64,000 bases of DNA from Clostridia bacterium. GTDB taxonomy: Bacteria > Bacillota > Clostridia > Lachnospirales > Lachnospiraceae. The notes below the pieces were generated by a model. The model saw nothing but the letters and a program-made list of their open reading frames with translations. It had not been told where the DNA came from and searched no databases. The stretch covers positions 431,120-495,119 of the forward strand of contig CAJTAT010000002.1 of NCBI GenBank assembly GCA_910574475.1. Direction: 5' to 3'. Of the stretch, positions 22,777 through 31,849 are shown one piece after another (positions within the stretch are counted from its first letter, which is position 1; each line of letters begins with the position of its first letter). A program made the position numbers and the translations under genes.

Positions 22777-23811
22777 TTACTTTTCATGACCTGCCGTATA
22801 GACATTTTTTACAGTCTGAGCTGGTTTCTCTGGCGGCGTATATCCAGCCTTCTCCCAGAGAGGACGATTATAATCATACAGTGCATCTGTCAGTGCAATT
22901 CCAATATCTGGATCTAACATTACTGGGTGAGCCACCCAGCTTCCTCCCGGCGCCATAAGGCGGATACGATTTAGAATCTCATCATACCGCTCCTGATAAG
23001 TAGCTCCTGGTCTATCCAGGATTCCCTGGTTGTCAAATCCACCTATAAAACACAGCTTATCATGGTATTTTTGCTTTAAAGTAAAGGGATCATTTTTAAT
23101 CTGAAGAGGATTCAGCCCATCAAATCCCAGCTCAATGAAATCCTCAATGAGCGGTGCAATATAACCGCAGGAATGATGTTCATACAAAAGCCCTTCTCCA
23201 TGAGCCGCCTCTACCACCCGTTTCAATCTGGGCTTAAAGAACCGCCTCCAGGTCTCTATGTTCATAAACATGTCTCTTCCATCGCCATAATCATCATGGA
23301 ACTGGATTTTATCCGGCTTATAGTATTTTGCGATCAACTGGATCTGGCGAACTCGAAAATCCGTCAGCGCATCCAGGAAGTCTTCTGTTGCCTCTGGTTC
23401 AGTCAACAGATAACAGGCTGCATCTTCAAATCCCGTCAAGCTGTGAAGCTGTTCAAACAATCCGTTAATCACAATCACACTGCTGATCTTATTTTTTCTA
23501 TCCCAGGCGGCTGTATCTCTGGCTGCCGCATTTTCCCAATCCCAGGTCTCTGGATTTGGAAACTTAAGCTCCTCTCTCCATGCGGTAATATCATCCAATC
23601 TCTGGGTCCCGGGCGTAACCATCTGCCCCTCCATACCTGGCATAAAATCCCAAGATACCCCCAGACAGTCAATCTGTCTACAGCCATATCCGTGAGCTCC
23701 CTCTTGAGATGCTGTATATACACAGGTATTCTGATCCAGATATTGAGACGGCACCCAATACGGCTCCTCATGGCGATACGCCATAAGAATATTTTCCCTT
23801 GCTGTAATCAT
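22777..23811 (-). CDS. UroD-fold methyltransferase (MtaA/CmuA-like)
   Basis: 344 residues from an ATG at 23811 (MITARENILMAYRHEEP); earlier ATG codons up to 23853 overlap the previous gene. The TIM-barrel uroporphyrinogen decarboxylase fold is visible (FHDDYGDGRDMFMNIETWRRFFKP). The zinc-binding set found in corrinoid methyltransferases is present: HHSCGYIAPLIEDF near residue 230 and a second Cys in KLCFIGGFDNQG. Heme-pathway UroD proteins do not need those residues. A partner corrinoid protein is not encoded nearby. It may transfer a methyl group from a methylated substrate, or may have become a decarboxylase or other lyase. Confidence 0.8.
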   Translation of the reverse strand: MITARENILMAYRHEEPYWVPSQYLDQNTCVYTASQEGAHGYGCRQIDCLGVSWDFMPGMEGQMVTPGTQRLDDITAWREELKFPNPETWDWENAAARDTAAWDRKNKISSVIVINGLFEQLHSLTGFEDAACYLLTEPEATEDFLDALTDFRVRQIQLIAKYYKPDKIQFHDDYGDGRDMFMNIETWRRFFKPRLKRVVEAAHGEGLLYEHHSCGYIAPLIEDFIELGFDGLNPLQIKNDPFTLKQKYHDKLCFIGGFDNQGILDRPGATYQERYDEILNRIRLMAPGGSWVAHPVMLDPDIGIALTDALYDYNRPLWEKAGYTPPEKPAQTVKNVYTAGHEK

Positions 23812-23845
23812 TCTTTTCATCATTCCTTTCCCGGCTTTGTCTTTC

Positions 23846-25345
23846 TCAGGCAAGAAATTCCTTTAGGACAATCACCTTTGTCTCCACCAGCTCTTCCAAA
23901 GCCACAAATCCTTCTTTTCCCATTCCGCTCATCTTCATGCCTCCAAAGGGCTGCATCATATTGCGGTACATACCCACTCCGTTGACAACCATGCCGCCAG
24001 ACTCCACCTCCTGGGCGATACGCATCCCCAGCTTCCAGTCCTTTGTCATCACACAGCCGGACAGTCCATATCTGCTGCTATTCGCTATTTCAATGGCTTC
24101 TTCCACCGTGTCAAACCCAATCACAGGAGCCACCGGCCCAAAGATCTCCATGTCTCTGGCAATATCCATTTCTTTTGTCACATCCACAAGCAGTGTAGGT
24201 TCTATAAAAGATCCTCTTCTTTGGCCGCCGTAAAGCAGCTTTGCACCCTGTTTTATCGTATGCTTGATCTTCTCTTCCACTTCTATAGCAGCTTTCTCCG
24301 ATATCAGGCTGTTCATCTTCATACTTCCAGGAGGCAGATTGTTGAAATCGCTATTCAGGAAACGTTCCACTTCTTTGTGCATATCCACGTCATATCCCAT
24401 TTCAATGCCTGAAACTACCTCCAATGCTGCCTTGATGAACCGATCTTTTACGGTATTTTGTACGATAAAGCGTTTAGGTGAAATACAGACCTGGCCAGCG
24501 GCATTCATTCTCCAACGGACTCCTTCTTTGGCCGCCTTCTCCACATTACAGTCTTCCATAACAATGTAGGGATCATTTCCACCAAGTTCCAGAGCGCAGG
24601 GAGCTAACCTCTTTGCCATAGACTGAGCAATGGAAACGCCCACCTCCGTGCTTCCTGTCAGGGACACTGCGTTGATTCTTGGATCATTTACCATGTAGTC
24701 CCCTACGATTTCTCCGGATCCTGTTATGACCTGCAGGGCGTCTCCTGGCACGCCTGCTTCCCAGAGAAGCTCAGCCATTTTGATGATGCCCAAAGGATTG
24801 GTGGTGGGAGGTTTCACAATCACGGAATTCCCTACGGCCAGTGCAGAAGCCACTTTATAGGCAAATAGCATCAGCGGTGCATTGAAAGGAACAATACACA
24901 GAACCGTTCCTATGGGCTGGTGCAGTACCATCTGTAAGTCCTTCTGTGTCTTTCCATCGTGTCCTTGTTCAGTTCCTGGTACGAGAATGGTTCCATCCAG
25001 TCTCTTGGCTGCTTCCAAATATCCACGGAACAGCCCTGGCACTCCCTGATACTGGAACAGACAAGTCCGTACGCTAAATCCGCTTTCCAGAGCATGAATT
25101 CCTACGATTTCCTTTTTATGCTCCTCCAGAAGCACGATAAATCTGTCAAAAATTTTTTCTTTATCCTTCAGGGGAATCTCTTTCCACTTTTTCAGCCCAA
25201 CTCTGGAAACATTCATAGCCTGATCCATATCTTCCCGTGTCGCCATGGGAATGGTATCCAGTTTTTCTCCGGTGGCAGGATTGCATACTGAAATCACTCT
25301 GCCGTCACTGGCATCTACCTTTCTGCCATTTATCAACATTTTCAT
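23846..25345 (-). CDS. NAD(P)-dependent aldehyde dehydrogenase
   Basis: 499 residues from the ATG at 25345, six bases after AGGAGAG. The family landmarks are present: FNAPLMLFAYKVASALAVGNSVIVKPP near residue 150, SLTGSTEVG near 230, the catalytic Glu in LELGGNDP near 255, and the catalytic Cys in GQVCISPKRFIV near 290. It also has EIFGPVAPVIGFDTVEEAIEIAN near 385. It should oxidise an aldehyde to the acid, probably the product of the adjacent alcohol dehydrogenase. Substrate specificity cannot be read. The gene follows a hairpin at 25,361-25,406. Confidence 0.93.
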   Translation of the reverse strand: MKMLINGRKVDASDGRVISVCNPATGEKLDTIPMATREDMDQAMNVSRVGLKKWKEIPLKDKEKIFDRFIVLLEEHKKEIVGIHALESGFSVRTCLFQYQGVPGLFRGYLEAAKRLDGTILVPGTEQGHDGKTQKDLQMVLHQPIGTVLCIVPFNAPLMLFAYKVASALAVGNSVIVKPPTTNPLGIIKMAELLWEAGVPGDALQVITGSGEIVGDYMVNDPRINAVSLTGSTEVGVSIAQSMAKRLAPCALELGGNDPYIVMEDCNVEKAAKEGVRWRMNAAGQVCISPKRFIVQNTVKDRFIKAALEVVSGIEMGYDVDMHKEVERFLNSDFNNLPPGSMKMNSLISEKAAIEVEEKIKHTIKQGAKLLYGGQRRGSFIEPTLLVDVTKEMDIARDMEIFGPVAPVIGFDTVEEAIEIANSSRYGLSGCVMTKDWKLGMRIAQEVESGGMVVNGVGMYRNMMQPFGGMKMSGMGKEGFVALEELVETKVIVLKEFLA

Positions 25346-25360
25346 AATCATCTCTCCTAT

Positions 25361-25406
25361 AAAAGCTCCGGCAGCAGAAATTATATCTGCTGCCGGCGGG
25401 CTTTTT
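25361..25406 (-). repeat. Intercistronic hairpin, weak terminator-like
   Basis: CCGGCAGCAGA pairs perfectly with TCTGCTGCCGG around a short A/T loop, with AAAGC/GCTTT flanks. On the minus strand GAGCTTTTATAGG follows. It lies between the alcohol and aldehyde dehydrogenase genes and may reduce expression of the downstream part or stabilise the upstream mRNA. Confidence 0.55.
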
Positions 25407-25411
25407 ACATG

Positions 25412-26647
25412 TCAATCCTTTGGCTTTCCCGCCTGTACCTTGGAATAATCATTTATACGTTTGATAATGTGCTCAAACTCTTTCATCCTGGTTACCCGGG
25501 GATAATTACAGTCCGAATTTTTTGTCTTATCCTTATTATTGAAAATGGGATGCTTCAGCATTAGCTGCAAAACTTCTCCGTCATTGTAGCCCCATTCTTC
25601 GAAAGTTTTATTCTGGGCAATATTCAGATCCCGGTTTAGCTCAATCACCCAATCGATTAGCATCTTTACATCAAAATCTTCCAGCGCTACCTGTTTTTTT
25701 GTAAGGGCATTATACGCCTTTCTGTATTTTTCCTTACAGCCCATCGCGTTCCACTCAATCACAGCAGGAAGCGCCATACCGCAGGCATCTCCATGGGGCA
25801 TATGGAAGGGCTCCTCGGACATGGGATGTGTAATCACATGATCCTGACCAATACTGGCAATTCCCAAAGAAAATCCCGCATACATACAAGCCAGACTCAT
25901 TTTATTGGCATACTCGTCAACTGCCGGATTTGCACAGAAGGGTCGAATTGCTTCTCCTACCAGTTCCAGAGACCGAAGAGAGAAGAGCTCTGTAAAGTCA
26001 TTCGCATTCATATTGGTGTAGGATTCAAGCGCGTGTGTTAATGTATCCACAGATGTGGCAGCCGCCACAGAAAACGGCAGACCTGCCAGCATATCTGGAT
26101 CCATCAGGGAATATGCAGGCAGCAGACAGTCATGAGAGGGCACCAGCTTAAAGCCCTTCTCGTCACAGATCACTGCGTTTATACATACATCACTTCCCGT
26201 TCCTGCTGTAGTTGGAACCGCAATCATAGGATATGTATGGTGGGGCAACGGCTTGTGTTGGGGGATCCCCACAAAATCCATGCACTTTTTCCCAGAATCT
26301 CCTACAATCGCCACCCCTTTTGCCGTATCCATAGTGCTTCCACCGCCCACAGCGATCATCACATCAGCTTTAAACTCCTGATATAGGGGAACTGCCTTTC
26401 CGTCAATGGTTACTGCCTCGGGATTGGGGCGGATATCTGTAAACACACAATACTCTACCCCATCCGTATCTTTTAAAAGCTTCTCGATTGGATCAATCAC
26501 GCCAATTTTATATAAAGCAGGGTCTGCAATCAGCATTACCCTCTTCCACCCCTCTGTTTCCAGAATATCAGGAATCATGGAAATACAACCGGATCCCTGA
26601 TACAGTCTTTGTCGTACCCCAAACTGTAAATATTTTTTTGTTCTCAC
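25412..26647 (-). CDS. Iron-containing alcohol dehydrogenase
   Basis: 411 residues if the GTG at 26647 (MRTKKYLQFGVRQRL) is used, ten bases after AGAGGAGG; a GTG at 26680 is possible but lies at the stop of the previous gene. The NAD-binding AVGGGSTMDTAKG near residue 92, PTTAGTGSDVC near 140 and metal-binding residues in LTHALESYTNMNAND and MPHGDACGMALP are typical of group III ADHs. It should interconvert an alcohol or hydroxy acid with an aldehyde or keto form. Pairing with the downstream aldehyde dehydrogenase suggests a two-step oxidation. Confidence 0.93.
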   Translation of the reverse strand: MRTKKYLQFGVRQRLYQGSGCISMIPDILETEGWKRVMLIADPALYKIGVIDPIEKLLKDTDGVEYCVFTDIRPNPEAVTIDGKAVPLYQEFKADVMIAVGGGSTMDTAKGVAIVGDSGKKCMDFVGIPQHKPLPHHTYPMIAVPTTAGTGSDVCINAVICDEKGFKLVPSHDCLLPAYSLMDPDMLAGLPFSVAAATSVDTLTHALESYTNMNANDFTELFSLRSLELVGEAIRPFCANPAVDEYANKMSLACMYAGFSLGIASIGQDHVITHPMSEEPFHMPHGDACGMALPAVIEWNAMGCKEKYRKAYNALTKKQVALEDFDVKMLIDWVIELNRDLNIAQNKTFEEWGYNDGEVLQLMLKHPIFNNKDKTKNSDCNYPRVTRMKEFEHIIKRINDYSKVQAGKPKD

Positions 26648-26679
26648 GGCGAATCTACCTCCTCTGGTTGGCATGTGCA

Positions 26680-28134
26680 CTAATGTGTGCCGTACAAAAT
26701 TGCTCCCTGTTTTTCCAGCTTATCCTGCAGCTCCTTTACATTTTTCTCCAGCTCTCTCGGGGTAATATGATCCCTTACACAGAGATATGCTGCGATTCCG
26801 GCTGCCTGGCCTGTCACCATATTCTGTTGTACGTATCTTAAATAAGAATCTCTGTCTGTTGATACCATCTTTCCTGCTACAAGCATGTTTTCTACATTCT
26901 GAGGTACCAGGCACCGATATGGAATGTCATAGGAACCGCCATTTTCCGGGCACACCTTAGCCACTGTCTCCAGAGTAGTCGTATTGCACACATGATGAGC
27001 GCCCGCCTTAAAGTGGCTCTTTCCGATCACGTCGTCAAATTTGCGGCCCGCCTTTACATCCTCTCTCGTCAGCTTATAATCTCCCATGATCCTGCGGCCT
27101 TCCCGGATTCGTACCTCTGGACACATTTTTGTAATATAGGCATTTTCAAAACCAGGCAAATATTTCTTTACAAATTTGAAAGCCATTTTATTCTGTTTTC
27201 TACATTCAATTTCTGTTCTGGTCAAATCCCATGCATCTGTGGGAAGTGCATTGGGCCACTGGGAAGAATGTTGGAAATGGGCCTGCACTACGCCGCCCTC
27301 TTTGGGTGTCAGGAAAAATCCCACGCCGCTGTAATCATGCCATTCGCCATTTTTTAAAGCCTCATCCCGGAATTTGTAAAAGCCCATCAGCTCTCCGATC
27401 TGCGTAATGTCTGTGGCATTGCGAAGAAAATCCTGTACCTTTTCCTTAGTTTCCTGCACTTTTTCCTCTGACCAATGGGGCAGAGTATATTCAAAGTAAG
27501 AGAACTGATCTGGATTCTCGTTCACATATTTCAGAAGCTTTTTCCAATCCACCCCATCTACTGTAAAGGAAACTGTATGGGGCTGAATGGTATCTCGATC
27601 CACCATCTCAAAGGGAGCTCCGGCTCTGGTCGCAATATCTCCCTCCCCTGTACACTCAATTACCATTTTGGCTGGAATCAACATTCTTCCATTGGTGTTT
27701 TCCACGATCACACCCTTTACCACATTCCCTTCTTTTGCAACATCCACCACCAGAGAATGAAGGAGAAGCTCTGCACCGCTTTCCTCAATCATCTCAAATA
27801 GCAGGAAATTAAACCATTCTGGATCAATATAGGAAAATGTATAGCCTGCTGCCAATCTCTCTTCTGGTTTGATATGGGGAAGCGCGTGTCCCTCTTTGAG
27901 CAGACGAGAGTGCATTTCCTCGATCAGACCTGCCGCGTCCTGCTCTCCCGAAGGATTAAAAAGATGTGCAAATGCAAATCCTGGAGGGCCGGAAAAGCTA
28001 ATTTGTCCTCCCAACGTTCCCACACGCTCAATCAGTAAGGTTTTTGCTCCTTCTCTTGCCGCAGCAATTGCTGCACATACACCGGAGGCTCCTCCTCCGC
28101 AGACAACCACATCGTACTCCTTTGTTGTAATCAT
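26680..28134 (-). CDS. FAD-dependent oxidoreductase (FAD_oxidored family)
   Basis: 484 residues. The FAD-binding motif YDVVVCGGGASGVCAAIAAA is at residues 7-26, with LIERVGTLGGQISFSG after it. The second nucleotide segment MVIECTGEGDIATRAG is near residue 160. The C-terminal VENMLVAGKMVSTDRDSYLRYVQQ and MVTGQAAGIAAYLC are typical of the FAD_oxidored family. Reactions of this family are varied (oxidation or reduction of C-C or C-O groups). It is first in the operon, downstream of a 17-bp inverted repeat. The ATG follows GAAAGGATGGAG. Confidence 0.88.
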   Translation of the reverse strand: MITTKEYDVVVCGGGASGVCAAIAAAREGAKTLLIERVGTLGGQISFSGPPGFAFAHLFNPSGEQDAAGLIEEMHSRLLKEGHALPHIKPEERLAAGYTFSYIDPEWFNFLLFEMIEESGAELLLHSLVVDVAKEGNVVKGVIVENTNGRMLIPAKMVIECTGEGDIATRAGAPFEMVDRDTIQPHTVSFTVDGVDWKKLLKYVNENPDQFSYFEYTLPHWSEEKVQETKEKVQDFLRNATDITQIGELMGFYKFRDEALKNGEWHDYSGVGFFLTPKEGGVVQAHFQHSSQWPNALPTDAWDLTRTEIECRKQNKMAFKFVKKYLPGFENAYITKMCPEVRIREGRRIMGDYKLTREDVKAGRKFDDVIGKSHFKAGAHHVCNTTTLETVAKVCPENGGSYDIPYRCLVPQNVENMLVAGKMVSTDRDSYLRYVQQNMVTGQAAGIAAYLCVRDHITPRELEKNVKELQDKLEKQGAILYGTH

Positions 28135-28259
28135 AAATCTCCATCCTTTCTGTTTTTATTTTTATAGTGTTTTCAATGGTCCAATTGGATTTATGCAACT
28201 ATTTTTACAAAAATATCATTTATTTTCAATAACTTTTGTGCATTTGTCACATTTCTAGG

Positions 28260-28309
28260 GTTGACAAAAAATTGACATCATTTTTCACTCTCGTCAACTT
28301 TTTGTCAAC
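28260..28309. promoter_or_regulatory. Operator-like inverted repeat between divergent genes
   Basis: A 17-base arm at 28260-28276 and its reverse complement at 28293-28309 differ in one position. Each arm itself contains two TTGAC units 11 bases apart, giving four half-sites over 50 bases. It lies between the FAD oxidoreductase gene (minus) and the YczE-like gene (plus). A multimeric repressor or activator could control both. The rest of 28,135-28,406 shows no gene and no clear consensus promoter. Confidence 0.6.
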
Positions 28310-28406
28310 AGCTAAAACGTGCCAGCTTCACCAATCTACTTTTCAATTGTCTTTTTTTTTCTTATCATAACTGACAGAAAGGAATATTTTTAAGGAGGAA
28401 AAAATC

Positions 28407-29054
28407 ATGAAAAAACAGAAGGAACTGATAAAACGATACCTGCTTTTTACCGTCGGATTATTTATAAATTCTTTAGGAGTTGCCCTTGTCACGAAAGCAG
28501 AGCTAGGCACATCTCCCATCTCAAGTATTCCCTACACTTTAAGCTTAGGCTTTTCCCCCAGTCTAGGGGCATTTACTCTCTATATGAGCTTGATCCTCAT
28601 TATTCTGCAGCTTCTGATTCTGCGCAAAAATTTTCCCAAACAATATTTTTTGCAGCTGCCCGTCTCTTTTCTTTTTTCCTATTTCATTGATTTTTCTATG
28701 AATCTGTTGGGTTTCCTGGAACCTGGCTCTTATATTCAGAAACTATCTCTGCTTTTCATAGGCTGTTTTGTATTGGGACTTGGTGTATTTATTGAAGTAG
28801 TTGCCAATGTAGTAATGCTTCCCGGAGAATGTTTTGTCAATGCTGTAAGCATATCTTATCATACAGATTTTGGAAAAACTAAAATTGTCTTTGACTCATC
28901 TCTGGCACTTTTTGCCGTCATCATTAGTTTTATTTTATACAGAAATATAAAAGGTGTGCGGGAAGGAACCCTGATCGCCGCCGTTCTTGTGGGAATGATT
29001 GCCCGGTTATTAAAACAAAAAATAGGATTTGTTGAAAGGTATGTGCACTGTTAA
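28407..29054 (+). CDS. YczE/YitT-like membrane protein
   Basis: 215 residues with five or six hydrophobic segments. The start RYLLFTVGLFINSLGVALVTKAELGTSPISS and later VVANVVMLPGECFVNAVS match the YczE-like family of small integral membrane proteins. Their function is unknown; some act as possible transport or signalling components. AGGAGG precedes the ATG at 28407. It is the only plus-strand gene here and may be controlled with the divergent operon. Confidence 0.8.
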   Translation: MKKQKELIKRYLLFTVGLFINSLGVALVTKAELGTSPISSIPYTLSLGFSPSLGAFTLYMSLILIILQLLILRKNFPKQYFLQLPVSFLFSYFIDFSMNLLGFLEPGSYIQKLSLLFIGCFVLGLGVFIEVVANVVMLPGECFVNAVSISYHTDFGKTKIVFDSSLALFAVIISFILYRNIKGVREGTLIAAVLVGMIARLLKQKIGFVERYVHC

Positions 29055-29060
29055 AAATTT

Positions 29061-29095
29061 AGCCCGGCGGTCTATTCAAAACCGCCGGGCTTTTA
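29061..29095. terminator. Bidirectional terminator
   Basis: AGCCCGGCGGT (29061-29071) pairs perfectly with ACCGCCGGGCT (29081-29091). TTTT follows on the plus strand and TAAATTTTTAA on the minus strand. It sits between the YczE-like stop and the converging XRE regulator stop. Confidence 0.85.
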
Positions 29096-30574
29096 TGTAC
29101 TCTCTTCAATCAAACGAAGTAATTCTCTGTAAACAACCTCTTTTTCACGCCGATGAGGAGAATGACTCTCCACAAACTGCTGGCAACTGTGATATAACGC
29201 AGCGATGGTGAAATCCTCTGTGGTAACAAGGGCGCAGGCTCCCTCCTCCGTATGATTCTGCGTTCCCACAATACATGCCATATTTTTCTCTTTAATGCAA
29301 AGAGCCACCTTTTCATAAGACTTGATCAGAGTCCGATCTGTCAGTAGGATTTCAAACCTGTCAGAAATCAGAAACTTCTCTGCAGCCATCCGCATCATTT
29401 CCCGAAACAATTCTTTGGGAGCATAAACTGGAAATCCTACGCAATGGGATAAAAACCGCATCATAACAGAATCCATCCGCAAGAGCTCCCTAAGCTGCTC
29501 TATCTGAATTACATAGGTGATGAAGGGCTTCTCATTCACACTGTTTAAAGACTCTTCTGACGTCTGACCGATGACAATCTGGCACTTTCTCCGCATGTCC
29601 TCTGTCAAATCATTGACTGACAGGAGTTTTTCCAGCATATCCACAGAAAACATATACAAAATAGGCGCACCAGAAAAATAAAACACTTTATTATTGTCTG
29701 CAATGATCTTTCGAAACTGTGTAAAGAATTTTCCATCCTGTTCAAATCCCATATGCTCAAACAGATTATGACTGGTTGAAAAAATATCCTGCAAAATATC
29801 AGAACAATTCTGTAATATAGCTTTGTTTGTAGTCAGATAAGTGATACTTTTTTTGGTGTACCTGTCCGAGGATATCCCAATAATAACTACCTTACCTTCT
29901 GCCAGAAATATCGTCTCTTTAATATCTGGCGTCAGATATTGCGGGATATAATAAGCTCTGGCATCTCCCACCAGATGGATAGGGATCCAACAGAACAAAG
30001 ATTTTGCCATCTGGCGCAAACGCCTGTCAATGGGGTGAATCACATTGATATTGTGATTGTTCTGTACGATTTGAATGTTTTTTTTCTGCCAGCTTTTTAT
30101 GAAATCCTCATCATCAAACCACTTATTATCCTCCCTGCCGTAAAGCCAAAGGGTGGTTTTCTCCTCACAGCCCAGAATATATTCCAGGAAAATGTTAACT
30201 GCTTTACGTTTCCCGTCCTCTCCATAAAAGGCGTAGAAATTCCCAGATTCAGTGCCAGCCGGAAGATAATGTTCAATGGAATTACTCTCCAGCACAGGAG
30301 CATTGGACAAAATCCAGTATTCCAGTTTTTGTATCTGCTCCTCAAATACATGGTCCTGGGAAATATCAAATCCACAGATCTTATTTATCCGTACATATTT
30401 ATTTTTTGCATCAAGCTGCAAAAAAAGCTCGGCAATCTTATTCCCGTATTCTGAACTGATCTTCCGTTTTCCACTCTTCCACTTACTTACCAGAGAACAA
30501 TCCACACTTAAATAATTTGCCAGCTGTTTACTGGATAATCCAAATTCCTTTATCAGGCTTTCCAAATGTGACAT
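29093..30574 (-). CDS. Large XRE-type transcriptional regulator
   Basis: 493 residues from the ATG at 30574, preceded by GGGAGGAGAC; a TTG at 30589 also exists. Residues 1-60 hold a helix-turn-helix (LSSKQLANYLSVDCSLVSKWKSGKRKIS). The remaining 430 residues have no recognised domain. Parts such as KVVIIGISSDRYTKKS and ALVTTEDFTIAALYHS recall effector-binding or phospholipase-D-like repeats, but this is not certain. It faces the YczE-like gene and lies beside the catabolic operon, so it is a candidate regulator for it. Confidence 0.75.
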   Translation of the reverse strand: MSHLESLIKEFGLSSKQLANYLSVDCSLVSKWKSGKRKISSEYGNKIAELFLQLDAKNKYVRINKICGFDISQDHVFEEQIQKLEYWILSNAPVLESNSIEHYLPAGTESGNFYAFYGEDGKRKAVNIFLEYILGCEEKTTLWLYGREDNKWFDDEDFIKSWQKKNIQIVQNNHNINVIHPIDRRLRQMAKSLFCWIPIHLVGDARAYYIPQYLTPDIKETIFLAEGKVVIIGISSDRYTKKSITYLTTNKAILQNCSDILQDIFSTSHNLFEHMGFEQDGKFFTQFRKIIADNNKVFYFSGAPILYMFSVDMLEKLLSVNDLTEDMRRKCQIVIGQTSEESLNSVNEKPFITYVIQIEQLRELLRMDSVMMRFLSHCVGFPVYAPKELFREMMRMAAEKFLISDRFEILLTDRTLIKSYEKVALCIKEKNMACIVGTQNHTEEGACALVTTEDFTIAALYHSCQQFVESHSPHRREKEVVYRELLRLIEEST

Positions 30575-30639
30575 GTGGTCTCCTCCCAATACCTCTTTTG
30601 TATTACTTTAGATAGCTACCACTTTAGGAGGAAGAGCCA

Positions 30640-31818
30640 TTAATGATGGAACAGACGAATCCCTGTAAACGCCATAACCATTCCATATTTATTACATGTC
30701 TCAATAACTAAATCATCTCTCACAGATCCACCTGGCTCTGCAATATATTTTACCCCGCTCTTTTTTGCCCGCTCAATATTATCGCTGAATGGAAAGAACG
30801 CATCAGATCCTACCGTCACGCCTGTCATCTGATTTAGCCATGCCCGCTTTTCTTCTTCTGTAAATACTTCTGGTTTTACTTTAAAGATTCTCTGCCATGC
30901 GCCTTCAGCAAGAACATCCATATATTCGCTTCCAATATAAACATCAATGGCATTATCCCGATCAGCCCTTCCAATACCATCTACAAACTGCAATCCCAAT
31001 ACTTTTGGGCTTTGGCGCAGGAACCAATTGTCTGCCTTCTGGCCTGCCAGGCGTGTACAGTGAACACGTGATTGCTGGCCTGCCCCGATTCCAATCGCCT
31101 GTCCTCCTTTTACAAAACATACAGAATTGGACTGTGTATATTTCAAGGTGATCAGAGATATCTTTAAGTCCATCTTAGCAGCATCTGGAAGATCCTTATT
31201 CTCTGTCACGATATGAGAGAGAAGTTCATCATTAATAGGAAGCTCCTGACGCCCCTGTTCAAACGTGATACCATAGACTTCTTTGTGCTCTAAAGGCGCC
31301 GGACGGTAATCAGGATCAATTTGAATCACATTATAATTCCCGTTTTTCTTTCCTTTGAGAATTTTAAGAGCTTCTTCTGTGTAACCAGGAGCAATCACAC
31401 CATCGGAAACCTCTCTCTTAATAATAGAAGCTGTATCTTTATCACAAACATCTGACAGAGCAATAAAATCGCCGAAAGAAGACATCCGATCTGCGCCTCT
31501 TGCCCTGGCATAGGCACAAGCCAGAGGAGAAAGATCTCCCATATCATCCACCCAATAGATTTTTTTCAGAGTGTCGTCCAGGGGAAGGCCCACTGCAGCC
31601 CCTGCAGGAGATACGTGTTTAAAGGAAGTTGCCGCAGGCAGTCCTGTGGCTTCTTTTAATTCTTTTACCAACTGCCAACCATTAAAGGCATCCAGAAAAT
31701 TGATATATCCTGGTTTTCCAGATAATACAGTGATGGGAAGTTCCTGTCCATTAGCCACATATATTTTAGAGGGCTTCTGATTTGGGTTACAGCCATATTT
31801 AAGTTCTAGTTCTTTCAT
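30640..31818 (-). CDS. purH: AICAR transformylase (stand-alone PurH domain)
   Basis: 392 residues. The AICAR formyltransferase signature ATSFKHVSPAGAAVGLPL near residue 65 is clear. YTQSNSVCFVKGGQAIGIGAGQQSRVHC near 225 and DAFFPFSDNIERAKKSGVKYIAEPGGSVRDD near 345 are conserved. The fused IMP cyclohydrolase domain of ordinary PurH is absent. Instead a separate PurO-type cyclohydrolase lies directly upstream (31-base gap). The enzyme forms FAICAR from AICAR and 10-formyl-THF in purine synthesis. Expression is probably controlled by the ZTP riboswitch at 32,600. Confidence 0.92.
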   Translation of the reverse strand: MKELELKYGCNPNQKPSKIYVANGQELPITVLSGKPGYINFLDAFNGWQLVKELKEATGLPAATSFKHVSPAGAAVGLPLDDTLKKIYWVDDMGDLSPLACAYARARGADRMSSFGDFIALSDVCDKDTASIIKREVSDGVIAPGYTEEALKILKGKKNGNYNVIQIDPDYRPAPLEHKEVYGITFEQGRQELPINDELLSHIVTENKDLPDAAKMDLKISLITLKYTQSNSVCFVKGGQAIGIGAGQQSRVHCTRLAGQKADNWFLRQSPKVLGLQFVDGIGRADRDNAIDVYIGSEYMDVLAEGAWQRIFKVKPEVFTEEEKRAWLNQMTGVTVGSDAFFPFSDNIERAKKSGVKYIAEPGGSVRDDLVIETCNKYGMVMAFTGIRLFHH

Positions 31819-31849
31819 AAGTTTGTTCCTCCTATTTTTAAGTCCTGCT

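Noticed and set aside
22777..23811. Heme-pathway uroporphyrinogen decarboxylase
   Set aside because: The zinc-site residues of corrinoid methyltransferases are present, and no other heme genes are nearby.
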